Assembly: GCF_964355755.1 (NCBI RefSeq)
Contig: NC_092675.1
Span: forward strand, 14,461,312-14,525,311
From: Antedon mediterranea
Lineage: Eukaryota; Echinodermata; Crinoidea; Comatulida; Antedonidae
DNA length: 64,000 nt
Direction of reading: 5' to 3'
Shown here: positions 39,009 to 52,683 of the stretch, piece by piece
How positions within the stretch are numbered: the first letter of the stretch is position 1
Layout of the letters: the number at the start of each line of letters is the position of its first letter
Position numbers and translations under genes: made by a program
Notes under the pieces: model-generated
Told to the model about the DNA's origin: nothing
The model's input: only the letters and a program-made list of their open reading frames with translations
Databases searched by the model: none

Positions 39009-42000
39009 GGACAAATGCACAAATTGGTCTAAAACGTCTCCAAATGCGATTTGAAGCTATTCTAAGCACTTTGGTGTTTTGTGTGAAAAAGTGTTGTCTA
39101 AATGCTCAAAATGGTCTAAAACGTTTTTAAATACGATATTAAGCTATTTTGTGCTCTTTGATGTTTTTGTGTGAAAAGTGTTATCGAAATGCTCAAAATG
39201 GTCTAAAACGGTTTTATAATGTGATTCTAAGCACTTTGGTGTTTTTATGTTAACAATTTTTTTCGAAAATCACAAAATGGTCTAAAACGTCTCCAAATGC
39301 GATTTGAAGCTATTCTAAGCACTTTGGTGTTTTTATGTTAAACAAGTTTTTTCGAAAATCACAAAATGGTCTAAAACGTCTCCAAATGCGATTTGAAGCT
39401 ATTCTAAGCACTTTGGTGTTTTGTGTGAAAAAGTTTTGTCGAAATGCTCAAAATGGTCTAAAACGATTTATAATGTGATTTTAAGCACTTTGATGTTTTT
39501 GTGTTACCAAGTTTCATCGAAATGCACAAAATGGTCTAAAACGTCTCCAAATGCGATTTGAAGCTATTCTAAGCACTTTGGTGTTTTTATGTTAACAAGT
39601 TTTTTCGAAAATCACAAATTGGTCTAAAATGTCTCCATATGCGATTTGAAGCTGTTCTAAGCACTTTGGTTTTTTTATGTTAACAAGTTTTTTTGAAAAT
39701 CACGAAATGGTCTAAAACGTCTCCAAATGCGATTTGAAGCTATTCTAAGCACTTTTGTGTTTTGTGTGAAAAAGTTTTGTCGAAATGCTCAAAATGGTCT
39801 AAAACATTTTTAAATACGATATTTAGCTATTTTGTGCTCTTTGATGATTTTGTGTGAAAAGTGTTATCGAAATGCTCAAAATGGTCTAAAACGGTTTTAT
39901 AATGTGATTCTAAGCACTTTGGTGTTTTTATGTTAACAATTTTTTTAGAAAATCACAAAATGGTCTAAAACGTCTCCAAATGCGATTTGAAGCTATTCTA
40001 AGCTCTTTGGTGTTTTTATGTTAACAAGTTTTTTCGAAAATCACAAAATGGTCTAAAACGTCTCCAAATGCGATTTGAAGCTATTCTAAACCCTTTGGTG
40101 TTTTTATGTTGATAAGTTTTTGCGAAAATCACAAATTGGTCTAAAACGTCTCCAAATGCGATTTGAAGCTATTCTAAACACTTTGGTGTTTTTATGTTGA
40201 CAAGTTTTTTCGAAAATCACAAATTGGTCTAAAATGTCTCCAAATGCGATTTGAAGCTATTCTAAGCACTTTGGTGTTTTTATGTTAACAAGTTTTTTCG
40301 AAAATCACAAATTGGTCTAAAACGTCTCCACATGCGATTTGAAGCTATTCTAAACACTTTGGTATTTTTAGGTTAACAGGTTTTTTCGAAAATCACAAAT
40401 TGGTCTGAAACGTCTCCAAATGCGATTTGAAGCTATTCTGTACACTTTGATGTTTTTATGTTAACAAGTTTTTTCGAAAATCACAAAATGGTCTAAAACG
40501 TCTCCAAATACGATTTGAAGCTATTCTAAGCACTTTGGTGTTTTTATGTTAACAAGTTTTTTCGAAAATCACAAAATGGTCTAAAACGTCTCCAAATGCG
40601 ATTTGAAGCTATTCTAAGCACTTTGGTGTTTTTATGTTAACAAGTTTTTTCGAAAATCACAAAATGGTCTAAAACGTCTCCAAATGCGATTTGAAGCTAT
40701 TCTAAGCACTTTGGTGTTTTTATGTTAACATGTTTTTTCGAAAATCACAAAATTGTCTAAAACGTCTCCAAATGCGATTTTAAGCTATTCTAAACACTTT
40801 GGTATTTTTAGGTTAACAAGTTTTTTCGAAAATCACAAATTGGTCTAAAACGTCTCCAAATGCGATTTGAAGCTATTCTGTACACTTTGATGTTTTTATG
40901 TTAACAAGTTTTTTTCGAAAATCACAAAATAGTCTAAAACGTCTCCAAATGCGATTTGAAGCTATTCTAAGCACTTTGGTGTTTTGTGTGAAAAAGTTTT
41001 TTCGAAATGCTCAAAATGGTCTAAAACGTTTTTAAATACGATATTAAGCTATTTTGTGCTCTTTGATGTTTTTGTGTGAAAAGTCTTATCGAAATGCTCA
41101 AAATGGTCTAAAATGGTTTATAATGTGATTTTAAGCACTTTGATTTTTTTGTGTAACCAAGTTTCATCGAAATGCACAAAATGGTCTAAAACGTCTCCAA
41201 ATGCGATTTGAAGCTATTCTAAGCACTTTGGTGTTTTTATGTTAACAAGTTTTTTCGAAAATCACAAAATGGTCTAAAACGTCTCCAAATACGATTTGAA
41301 GCTATTCTAAGCACTTTGGTGTTTTTATGTTAACACGTTTTTTCCAAAATCACAAAATGGTCTAAAACGTCTCCAAATGCGATTTGAAGCTATTATAAGC
41401 AGTTTGGTGTTTTTATGTTAACAAGTTTTTTCGAAAATCAGAAAATGGTCTAAAACGTCTCCAAATGCGATTTGTAGCTATTCTAAGCACTTTGGTGTTT
41501 TGTGTGAAAAAGTTTTGTCGAAATGCTCAAAATGGTCTAAAACGATTTATAATGTGATTTTAAGCACTTTGATGTTTTTGTGTAACCAAGTTTCATCGAA
41601 ATGCACAAAATGGTCTAAAACGTCTCCAAATGCTATTTGAAGCTATTCTAAGCACTTTGGTGTTTTTATGTTAACAAGTTTTTTCGGAAATCACAAAATG
41701 GTCTAAAACGTCTCCAAATGCGATTTGAAGCTATTCTAAGCACTTTGGTGTTTTTATGTTAACAAGTTTTTTCGAAAATCCCAAAATGGTCTAAAACGTC
41801 TCCAAATGCGATTTGAAGCTATTCTAAGCACTTTGGTGTTTTTATGTTAACAAGTTTTTTCGAAAATCACAAAATGGTCTAAAACGTCTCCAAATGCGAT
41901 TTGAAGCTATTCTAAGCACTTTGGTGTTTTTATGTTAACAAGTTTTTTCGAAAATCACAAAATGGTCTAAAACGTCTCCAAATGCGATTTGAAGCTATTC

Positions 42001-42718
42001 TAAGCACTTTGGTGTTTTTGTGTGAAAAGTGTTATCGAAATGCTCAAAATGGTCTAAAACGGTTTATAATGTGATTTTAAGCACTTTGATGTTTTTGTGT
42101 AACCAAGTTTCATCGAAATGCACAAATGGTCTAAAACGTCTCCAAATGCGATTTGAAGCTATTCTAAGCACTTTGGTGTTTTTATGTTAACAAGTTTTTT
42201 CGAAAATCACAAAATGGTCTAAAACGTCTCCAAATACGATTTGAAGCTATTCTAAGCACTTTGGTGTTTTTATGTTAACACGTTTTTTCCAAAATCACAA
42301 AATGGTCTAAAACGTCTCCAAATGCGATTTGAAGCTATTATAAGCAGTTTGGTGTTTTTATGTTAACAAGTTTTTTCGAAAATCAGAAAATGGTCTAAAA
42401 CGTCTCCAAATGCGATTTGAAGCTATTCTAAGCACTTTGGTGTTTTGTGTGAAAAAGTTTTGTCGAAATGCTCAAAATGGTCTAAAACGATTTATAATGT
42501 GATTTTAAGCACTTTGATGTTTTTGTGTAACCAAGTTTCATCGAAATGCACAAAATGGTCTAAAACGTCTCCAAATGCTATTTGAAGCTATTCTAAGCAC
42601 TTTGGTGTTTTTATGTTAACAAGTTTTTTCGGAAATCACAAAATGGTCTAAAACGTCTCCAAATGCGATTTGAAGCTATTCTAAGCACTTTGGTGTTTTT
42701 ATGTTAACAAGTTTTTTC

Positions 42719-43665
42719 GAAAACCATAAAATGGTCTAAAACTTCTCCAAATGCGATTTGAAGCTATTCTAAGCACTTTGGTGTTTTTATGTTAACAAGT
42801 TTTTTCGAAAATCACAAAATGGTCTAAAACGTCTCCAAATACGATTTGACGCTATTCTAAGCTCTTTGGTGTTTTTATGTTAACAAGTTTTTTCGAAAAT
42901 CACAAAATGGTCTAAAACGTCTCCAAATGCGATTTGAAGCTATTCTAAGCACTTTGGTGTTTTGTGTAAAAAAGTTTTGTCTAAATGCTCAAAATGGTCT
43001 AAAACGTTTTTAAATACGATATTAAGCTATTTTGTGCTCTTTGATGTTTTTGTGTGAAAAGTGTTATCGAAATGCTCAAAATGGTCTAAAACGGTTTATA
43101 ATGTGATTTTAAGCACTTTGATGTTTTTGTGTAACCAAGTTTCATCGAAATGCACAAATTGGTCTAAAACGTCTCCAAATGCGATTTGAAGCTATTCTAA
43201 GCACTTTGGTGTTTTGTGTGAAAAAGTTTTGTCGAAATGCTCAAAATGGTCTAAAACTTTTTTAAATACGATATTAAGCTATTTTGTGCTCTTTGATGTT
43301 TTTGTGTGAAAAGTGTTATCGAAATGCTCAAAATGGTCTAAAACGGTTTATAATTTGATTTTAAGCACTTTGATGTTTTTGTGTAACCAAGTTTCATCGA
43401 AATGCACAAAATGGTCTAAAACGTCTCCAAATGCGATTTGAAGCTATTCTAAGCACTTTGGTGTTTTTATGTTAACAAGTTTTTTCGAAAATCACAAAAT
43501 GGTCTAAAACGTCTCCAAATACGATTTGAAGCTATTCTAAGCACTTTGGTGTTTTTATGTTAACACGTTTTTTCCAAAATCACAAAATGGTCTAAAACGT
43601 CTCCAAATGCGATTTGAAGCTATTATAAGCAGTTTGGTGTTTTTATGTTAACAAGTTTTTTCGAA
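42719..43665 (+). repeat. 0.95 kb duplicated segment in the AT-rich satellite, copy 1
   Basis: The run of monomer variants starting CGAAAACCATAAAATGG, including the rare AACTTCTCC, TTTGACGC, GTGTAAAAAAG and CTTTTTTAAATACG variants, recurs in the same order about 3.27 kb downstream at 45992. This is a segmental duplication inside the satellite. Confidence 0.8.
42960..43160 (+). repeat. example of the diverged monomer series within the 88 bp satellite
   Basis: Representative of a recurring series. A regular monomer whose 3' half is replaced by GTGTTTTGTGTGAAAAAGTT (here GTGTAAAAAAGTT) is followed by a class with TTTTTAAATACGATATTAAG and TTTTGTGCTCTTTGATG, then by a class with GGTTTATAATGTGATTTTAAG and GTGTAACCAAGTTTCATCG. 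The middle class occurs about 13 times, near 39146, 39830, 41050, 43027, 43278, 43796, 44663, 46305, 46555, 47069, 51852, 52107 and 52424. It is almost always followed by the third class. Sometimes the middle class is skipped. Confidence 0.8.
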
Positions 43666-45991
43666 AATCAGAAAATGGTCTAAAACGTCTCCAAATGCGA
43701 TTTGAAGCTATTCTAAGCACTTTGGTGTTTTGTGTGAAAAAGTTTTGTCGAAATGCTCAAAATGGTCTAAAACGTTTTTAAATACGATATTAAGCTATTT
43801 TGTGCTCTTTGATGTTTTTGTGTGAAAAGTGTTATCGAAATGCTCAAAATGGTCTAAAACGGTTTATAATGTGATTTTAAGCATTTTGATGTTTTTGTGT
43901 AACCAAGTTTCATCGAAATGCACAAAATGTTCTAAAACGTCTCCAAATGCGATTTGAAGCTATTCTATGCACTTTGGTGTTTTTATGTTAACAAGTTTTT
44001 TCGAAAATCACAAAATGGTCTAAAACGTCTCCAAATACGATTTGAAGCTATTCAAAGCACTTTGGTGTTTTTATGTTAAAAAGTTTTTTCGAAAATCACA
44101 AAATGGTCTAAAACGTCTCCAAATACGATTTGAAGCTATTCTAAGCACTTTGGTGTTTTTATGTTAACACGTTTTTTCCAAAATCACAAAATGGTCTAAA
44201 ACGTCTCCAAATGCGATTTTAAGCTATTCTAAACACTTTGGTATTTTTATGTTAACAAGTTTTTTCGAAAATCACAAAATGGTCTAAAACGTCTCCAAAT
44301 GCGATTTGAAGCTATTCTAAGCACTTTGGTGTTTTTATGTTAACAGGTTTTTTCGAAAATCACAAAATGGTCTAAAACGTCTCCAAATGCGATTTGAAGC
44401 TATTCTAAGCACTTTGGTGTTTTTATGTTATCAAGTTTTTTCGAAAATCAAAAAATGGTCTAAAACGTCTCCAAATGCGATTTTAAGCTATTCTAAACAC
44501 TTTGGTATTTTTATGTTAACAAGTTTTTTCGAAAATCACAAAATGGTCTAAAACGTCTCCAAATGCGATTTGAAGCTATTCTAAGCACTTTGGTGTTTTG
44601 TGTGAAAAAGTTTTGTCAAAATGCTCAAAATGGTCTAAAACGTTTTTAAATACGATATTAAGCTATTTTGTGCTCTTTGATGTTTTTGTGTGAAAAGTGT
44701 TATAGAAATGCTCAAAATGGTCTAAAACGGTTTATAATGTGATTTTAAGCACTTTGATGTTTTTGTGTAACCAAGTTTTTTCGAAAATCACAAAATGGTC
44801 TAAAACGTCTTCAAATACGATTTGAAGCTATTCTAAGCACTTTTGTGTTTTTATGTTAACAAGTTTTTTCGAAAATCACAAAATGGTCTAAAACGTCTCC
44901 AAATGCGATTTGAAGCTATTCTAAGCACTTTGGTGTTTTGTATGAAAAAGTTTTGTCGAAATGCTCAAAATGGTCTAAAACGATTTATAATGTGATTTTA
45001 AGCACTTTGATGTTTTTGTGTTACCAAGTTTCATCGAAATGCACAAAATGGTCTAAAACGTCTCCAAATGCGATTTGAAGCTATTCTAAGCACTTTGGTG
45101 TTTTTATGTTAACAAGTTTTTTCGAAAATCACAAAATGGTCTAAAACGTCTCCAAATGCGATTTGAAGCTATTCTAAGCACTTTGGTATTTTTATGTTAA
45201 CAAGTTTTTTCGAAAATCACAAAATGGTCTAAAACGTCTCCAAATGCGATTTTAAGCTATTCTAAACACTTTGGTATTTTTATGTTAATAAGATTTTTCG
45301 AAAATCACAAATTGGTTTAAAACGTCTCCAAATGCGATTTGAAGCTATTCTGTACACTTTGATGTTTTTATGTTAAAAAGTTTTTTCGAAAATCACAAAA
45401 TGGTCTAAAACGTCTCCAAATGCGATTTGAAGCTATTCTAAGCACTTTGGTATTTTGTGTGAAAAAGTTTTGTCGAAATTCTCAAAATGGTCTAAAACGA
45501 TTTATAATGTGATTTTAAGCATTTTGATGTTTTTGTGTAACCAAGTTTCATCGAAATGAACAAAATGGTCTAAAACGTCTCCAAATGCGATTTGAAGCTA
45601 TTCTAAGCACTTTGGTGTTTTTATGTTAACAAGTTTTTTCGAAAATCACAAAATGGTCTAAAACCTCTCCAAATAGGATTTGAAGCTATTCTAAGCACTT
45701 TGGTGTTTTTATGTTAACAAGTTTTTTCGAAAATCACAAAATGGTCTAAAACGTCTCCAAATGCGATTTGAAGCTATTCTAAGCACTTTGGTGTTTTTAT
45801 GTTAACAAGTTTTTTCGAAAATCACAAAATGGTCTAAAACGTCTCCAAATGCGATTTTAAGCTATTCTAAACACTTTGGTATTTTTATGTTAACAAGTTT
45901 TTTCGAAAATCACAAAATGGTCTAAAACGTCTCCAAATGCGATTTGAAGCTATTCTAAGCACTTTGGTGTTTTTATGTTAACAAGTTTTTT

Positions 45992-46938
45992 CGAAAACCA
46001 TAAAATGGTCTAAAACTTCTCCAAATGCGATTTGAAGCTATTCTAAGCACTTTGGTGTTTTTATGTTAACAAGTTTTTTCGAAAATCACAAAATGGTCTA
46101 AAACGTCTCCAAATACGATTTGACGCTATTCTAAGCTCTTTGGTGTTTTTATGTTAACAAGTTTTTTCGAAAATCACAAAATGGTCTAAAACGTCTCCAA
46201 ATGCGATTTGAAGCTATTCTAAGCACTTTGGTGTTTTGTGTAAAAAAGTTTTGTCTAAATGCTCAAAATGGTCTAAAACGTTTTTAAATACGATATTAAG
46301 CTATTTTGTGCTCTTTGATGTTTTTGTGTGAAAAGTGTTATCGAAATGCTCAAAATGGTCTAAAACGGTTTATAATGTGATTTTAAGCACTTTGATGTTT
46401 TTGTGTAACCAAGTTTCATCGAAATGCACAAATTGGTCTAAAACGTCTCCAAATGCGATTTGAAGCTATTCTAAGCACTTTGGTGTTTTGTGTGAAAAAG
46501 TTTTGTCGAAATGCTCAAAATGGTCTAAAACTTTTTTAAATACGATATTAAGCTATTTTGTGCTCTTTGATGTTTTTGTGTGAAAAGTGTTATCGAAATG
46601 CTCAAAATGGTCTAAAACGGTTTATAATTTGATTTTAAGCACTTTGATGTTTTTGTGTAACCAAGTTTCATCGAAATGCACAAAATGGTCTAAAACGTCT
46701 CCAAATGCGATTTGAAGCTATTCTAAGCACTTTGGTGTTTTTATGTTAACAAGTTTTTTCGAAAATCACAAAATGGTCTAAAACGTCTCCAAATACGATT
46801 TGAAGCTATTCTAAGCACTTTGGTGTTTTTATGTTAACACGTTTTTTCCAAAATCACAAAATGGTCTAAAACGTCTCCAAATGCGATTTGAAGCTATTAT
46901 AAGCAGTTTGGTGTTTTTATGTTAACAAGTTTTTTCGA
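45992..46938 (+). repeat. 0.95 kb duplicated segment in the AT-rich satellite, copy 2
   Basis: Downstream partner of 42719-43665, with the same order of rare monomer variants. The copies part company where copy 1 has TCGAAAATCAGAAAATGG and this copy has the common CACAAAATGG form. Confidence 0.8.
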
Positions 46939-49900
46939 AAATCACAAAATGGTCTAAAACGTCTCCAAATGCGATTTGAAGCTATTCTAAGCACTTTGGT
47001 GTTTTGTGTGAAAAAGTTTTGTCTAATTGCTCAAAATGGTCTAAAACATTTTTAAATACGATATTAAGCTATTTTGAGCTCTTTGATGTTTTTGTGTGAA
47101 AATTGTTATCGAAATGCTCAAAATGGTCTAAAACGGTTTATAATGTGATTCTAAGCACTTTGGTATTTTTATGTTAACAATTTTTTTCGAAAATCACGAA
47201 ATGGTCTAAAACGTCTCCAAATGCGATTTGAAGCTATTCTAAGCACTTTGGTGTTTTTAGGTTAACAAGTTTTTTGGAAAATCACAAAATGGTCTAAAAC
47301 GTCTCCAAATGCGATTTGAAGCTATTCTAAACCCTTTGGTGTTTTTATGTTGATAAGTTTTTTCGAAAATCACAAAATGGTCTAAAACGTCTCCAAATGC
47401 TATTTGAAGCTATTCTAAGCACTTTGGTGTTTTTATGTTAACAAGTTTTTTCGAAAATCACAAAATGGTCTAAAACGTCTCCAAATGCGATTTGAAGATA
47501 TTCTAAGCACTTTGGTGTATTTATGTTAACAAGTTTTTTCGAAAACCATAAAATGGTCTAAAACGTCTCCAAATGCGATTTGAAGCTATTCTAAGCACTT
47601 TGGTGTATTTATGTTAACAAGTTTTTTCGAAAATCACAAAATGGTCTAAAACGTCTCCAAATACGATTTGACGCTATTCTAAGCACTTTGGTGTTTTTAT
47701 GTTAACAAGTTTTTTTGAAAATCACAAGATGGTCTAAAACGTCTCCAAATGCGAATTGAAGATATTCTAAACCCTTTGGTGTTTTTATGTTGATAAGTTT
47801 TTTCGAAAATCACAAATTGGTCTAAAACGTCTCCAAATGCGATTTGAAGCTATTCTAAACACTTTGGTGTTTTTATGTTGACAAGTTTTTTCGAAAATCA
47901 CAAATTGGTCTAAAATGTCTCCAAATGCGATTTGAAGCTATTATAAGCACATCACAAAATGGTCTAAAACGTCTCCAAATGCGATTTGAAGCTATTCTAA
48001 GCACTTTGGTGTTTTTATGTTAACAAGTTTTTTCGAAAACCACAAAATGGTCTAAAACGTCTCCAAATGCGATTTGAAGCTATTCTAAGCACTTTGGTGT
48101 TTTTATGTTAACAAGTTTTTTCGAAAATCACTAAATGGTCTAAAACGTCTCCAAATACGATTTGACGCTATTCTAAGCACTTTGGTGTTTTTATGTTAAC
48201 AAGTTTTTTCGAAAATCACAAAATGGTCTAAAACGTCTCCAAATACGATTTGACGCTATTCTAAGCACTTTGGTGTTTTTATGTTAACAAGTTTTTTTCG
48301 AAAATCACAAAATGGTCTAAAACGTCTCCAAATGCGATTTTAAGCTATTCTAAACACTTTGGTATTTTTATGTTAATAAGTTTTTTCGAAAATCACAAAT
48401 TGGTCTAAAACGTCTCCAAATGCGATTTGAAGCTATTCTGTACACTTTGATGTTTTTATGTTAACAAGTTTTTTCGAAAATCACAACATGGTCTAAAACG
48501 TCTCCAAATGCTATTTGAAGCTATTCTAAGCACTTTGGTATTTTGTGTGAAAAAGTTTTGTGGAAATGCTTAAAATGGTCTAAAACGATTTATAATGTGA
48601 TTTTAAGCACTTTGATGTTTTTGTGTAACCAAGTTTCATCGAAATGCACAAAATGGTCTAAAACGTCTCCAAATGCGATTTGTAGCTATTCTAAGCACTT
48701 TGATGTTTTTGTGTAACCAAGTTTCATCGAAATGCACAAAATGGTCTAAAACGTCTCCAAATGCTATTTGAAGCTATTCTAAGCACTTTGGTGTTTTTAT
48801 GTTAACAAGTTTTTTCGAAAATCACAAAATGGTCTAAAACGTTTCCAAATACGATTTGACGCTATTCTAAGCACTTTGATGTTTTTATGTTAACAAGTTT
48901 TTTCGAAAATCACAAAATGGTCTAAAAGGTCTCCAAATGCGAATTGAAGATATTCTAAACCCTTTGGTGTTTTTATGTTGATAAGTTTTTTCGAAAATCA
49001 CAAATAGGTCTAAAACGTCTCCAAATGCGATTTGAAGCTATTCTAAACACTTTGGTGTTTTTATGTTGACAAGTTTTTTCGAAAATCACAAATTGGTCTA
49101 AAATGTCTCCAAATGCGATTTGAAGCTATTATAAGCACATCACAAAATGGTCTAAAACGTCTCCAAATGCGATTTGAAGCTATTCTAAGCACTTTGGTGT
49201 TTTTATGTTAACAAGTTTTTTCGAAAACCACAAAATGGTCTAAAACGTCTCCAAATGCGATTTGAAGCTATTCTAAGCACTTTGGTGTTTTTATGTTAAC
49301 AAGTTTTTTCGAAAATCACAAAATGGTCTAAAACGTCTCCAAATACGATTTGACGCTATTCTAAGCACTTTGGTGTTTTTATGTTAACAAGTTTTTTCGA
49401 AAATCACAAAATGGTCTAAAAGGTCTCCAAATACGATTTGACGCTATTCTAAGCACTTTGGTGTTTTTATGTTAACAAGTTTTTTTCGAAAATCACAAAA
49501 TGGTCTAAAACGTCTCCAAATGCGATTTTAAGCTATTCTAAACACTTTGGTATTTTTATGTTAATAAGTTTTTTCGAAAATCACAAATTGGTCTAAAACG
49601 TCTCCAAATGCGATTTGAAGCTATTCTGTACACTTTGATGTTTTTATGTTAACAAGTTTTTTTCGAAAATCACAAAATGGTCTAAAACGTCTCCAAATGC
49701 GATTTGAAGCTATTCTAAGCACTTTGGTGTATTTATGTTAACAAGTTTTTTCGAAAACCATAAAATGGTCTAAAACGTCTCCAAATGCGATTTGAAGCTA
49801 TTCTAAGCACTTTGGTGTTTTGTGTGAAAAAGTTTTGTCGAAATGCTCAAAATGGTCTAAAACGATTTATAATGTGATTTTAAGCACTTTGATATTTTTG

Positions 49901-52617
49901 TGTAACCAAGTTTCATCGAAATGCACAAAATGGTCTAAAACGTCTCCAAATGCGATTTGAAGCTATTCTAAGCACTTTGGTGTTTTAATGTTAACAAGTT
50001 TTTTCGAAAATCACAAAATGGTCTAAAACGTCTCCAAATGCCATTTTAAGCTATTCTAAGCACTTTGGTGTTTTTATGTTAACAAGTTTTTTCGAAAATC
50101 ACAAAATGGTCTAAAACGTCTCCAAATGCGATTTTAAGCTATTCTAAACACTTTGGTATTTTTATGTTAATAAGTTTTTTCGAAAATCAAAAATTGGTCT
50201 AAAACGTCTCCAAATGCGATTTGAAGCTATTCTGTACACTTTGATGTTTTTATGTTAACAAGTTTTTTCGAAAATCACAAAATGGTCTAAAACGTCTCCA
50301 AATGCGATTTGAAGCTATTCTGTACACTTTGATGTTTTTATGTTAACAAGTTTTTTCGAAAATCACAAAATGGTCTAAAACGTCTCCAAATGCGATTTGA
50401 AGCTATTCTAAGCACTTTGGTATTTTGTGTGAAAAAGTTTTGTCGAAATGCTTAAAATGGTCTAAAACGATTTATAATGTGATTTTAAGCACTTTGATGT
50501 TTTTGTGTTACCAAGTTTCATCAAAATGCACAAAATGGTCTAAAACGTCTCCAAATGCCATTTGAAGCTATTCTAAACACTTTGGTGTTTTTATGTTAAC
50601 AAGTTTTTTCGAAAATCACAAAATGGTCTAAAACGTCTCATAATGCGATTTGAAGCTATTCTAAGCACTTTGGTGTATTTATGTTAACAAGTTTTTTCGA
50701 AAACCATAAAATGGTCTAAAACGTCTCTAAATGCGATTTGAAGCTATTCTAAGCACTTTGGTGTTTTTATGTTAACAAGTTTTTTCGAAAATCACAAAAT
50801 GGTCCAAAACGTTTCCAAATACGATTTGACGCTATTCTAAGCACTTTGGTGTTTTTATGTTAACAAGTTTTTTCGAAAATCACAAAATGGTCTAAAACGT
50901 CTCCAAATGCGAATTGAAGATATTATAAACCCTTTGGTGTTTTTATGTTGATAAGTTTTTTCGAAAATCACAAATAGGTCTAAAACGTCTCCAAATGCGA
51001 TTTGAAGCTATTCTAAACACTTTGGTGTTTTTATGTTGACAAGTTTTTACGAAAATCACAAATTGGTCTAAAATGTCTCCAAATGCGATTTGAAGCTATT
51101 ATAAGCACATCACAAAATGGTCTAAAACGTCTCCAAATGCGATTTGAAGCTATTCTAAGCACTTTGGTGTTTTTATGTTAACAAGTTTTTTTCAAAAAAC
51201 CACAAAATGGTCTAAAACGTCTCCAAATGCGATTTGAAGCTATTCTAAGCACTTTGGTGTTTTTATGTTAACAAGTTTTTTCGAAAATCACAAAATGGTC
51301 TAAAACGTCTCCAAATGCGATTTGAAGCAATTCTAAGCACTTTGGTGTTTTTATGTTAACAAGTTTTTTCGAAAATCACAAAATGGTCTAAAACGTCTCC
51401 AAATGCGATTTGAAGCTATTCTAAGCACTTTGGTGTTTTTATGTTAACAAGTTTTTTCGAAAACCACAAAATGGTCTAAAACGTCTCCAAATGCGATTTG
51501 AAGCTATTCTAAGCACTTTGGTGTTTTAATGTTAACAAGTTTTTTCGAAAATCACAAAATGGTCTAAAACGTCTCCAAATGCCATTTGAAGCTATTCTAA
51601 GCACTTTGGTGTTTTTATGTTAACAAGTTTTTTCGAAAATCACAAAATGGTCTAAAACGTCTCCAAATGCGATTTTAAGCTACTCTAAACACTTTGGTAT
51701 TTTTATGTTAATAAGTTTTTTCGAAAATCACAAAATGGTCTAAAACGTCTCCAAATGCGATTTGAAGCTATTCTAAGCACTTTGGTATTTTGTGTGAAAA
51801 AGTTTTGTCGAAATGCTCAAAATGGTCTAAAACGTTTTTAAATACGATATTAAGCTATTTTGTGCTCTTTGATGTTTTTGTGTGAAAAGTGTTATCGAAA
51901 TGCTCAAAATGGTCTAAAACGGTTTATAATGTGATTTTAAGCACTTTGATGTTTTTGTGTAATCAAGTTTCATCGAAATGCACAAATTGGTCTAAAACGT
52001 CTCCAAATGCGATTTGAAGCTATTCTAAGCACTTTGGTGTTTTGTGTGAAAAAGTTTTGTCTAAATGCTCAAAATGGTCTAAAACGTTTTTAAATACGAT
52101 ATTAAGCTATTTTGTGCTCTTTGATGTTTTTGTGTGAAAAGTGTTATCGAAATGCTCAAAATGGTCTAAAACGGTTTATAATGTGATTTTAAGCACTTTG
52201 ATGTTTTTGTGTAACCAAGTTTCATCGAAATGCACAAATTGGTCTAAAACGTCTCCAAATGCGATTTGAAGCTATTCTAAGCACTTTGGTGTTTTTATGT
52301 TAACAAGTTTTTTCGAAAATCACAAAATGGTCTAAAACGTCTCCACTTTGGTGTTTTGTGTGAAAAAGTTTTGTCGAAATGCTCAAAATGGTCTAAAACG
52401 TTTTTAAATACGATATTAAGCTATTTTGTGCTCTTTGATGTTTTTGTGTGAAAAAGTTTTGTCGAAATGCTCAAAATGGTCTAAAACGATTTATAATGTG
52501 ATTTTAAGCACTTTGATGTTTTTGTGTTACCAAGTTTCTTCGAAATGCACAAAATGGTCTAAAACGTCTCCAAATGCGATTTGAAGCTATTCTAAGCACT
52601 TTGGTGTTTTTATGTTA

Positions 52618-52683
52618 CGACCACATCGGACAGTATGATCACATCAGTCCAAGAGATGGCTGCTAAAAAAAATTGAACTAGCC
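52618..52683. other. short unique stretch between satellite and gene fragment
   Basis: Non-repetitive sequence directly after the truncated last monomer. A frame reading QYDHISPRDG is open but meets a stop and does not join the downstream frame cleanly, so it may be damaged coding sequence of the fragment that follows. Confidence 0.4.

Larger units (their letters stand above)
39009..52617 (+). repeat. AT-rich satellite, 88 bp monomer, about 155 units
   Basis: Tandem array of an 88 bp monomer beginning TGGTCTAAAACGTCTCCAAA and running through GATTTGAAGCTATTCTAAGC, TTTGGTGTTTTTATGTTAAC and TTTTTTCGAAAATCAC. Consecutive clean copies are 88 bp apart, for example 40577 to 40665. Several diverged monomer classes are interleaved in a fixed order. 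Stop codons occur in every frame; I see no gene, promoter or RNA gene. Both edges cut a monomer: the left joins the GA array, the right ends in TATGTTA before unrelated DNA. Whether it is centromeric cannot be told from sequence alone. Confidence 0.97.

Noticed and set aside
1-52617. CRISPR array
   Set aside because: No constant repeats separated by unique spacers. Units are contiguous satellite monomers in a eukaryotic context, with no cas genes.
39009-52617. CENP-B box or coding repeat in the 88 bp monomer
   Set aside because: No match to the CENP-B box core that I can see, and stops in all frames of the consensus.
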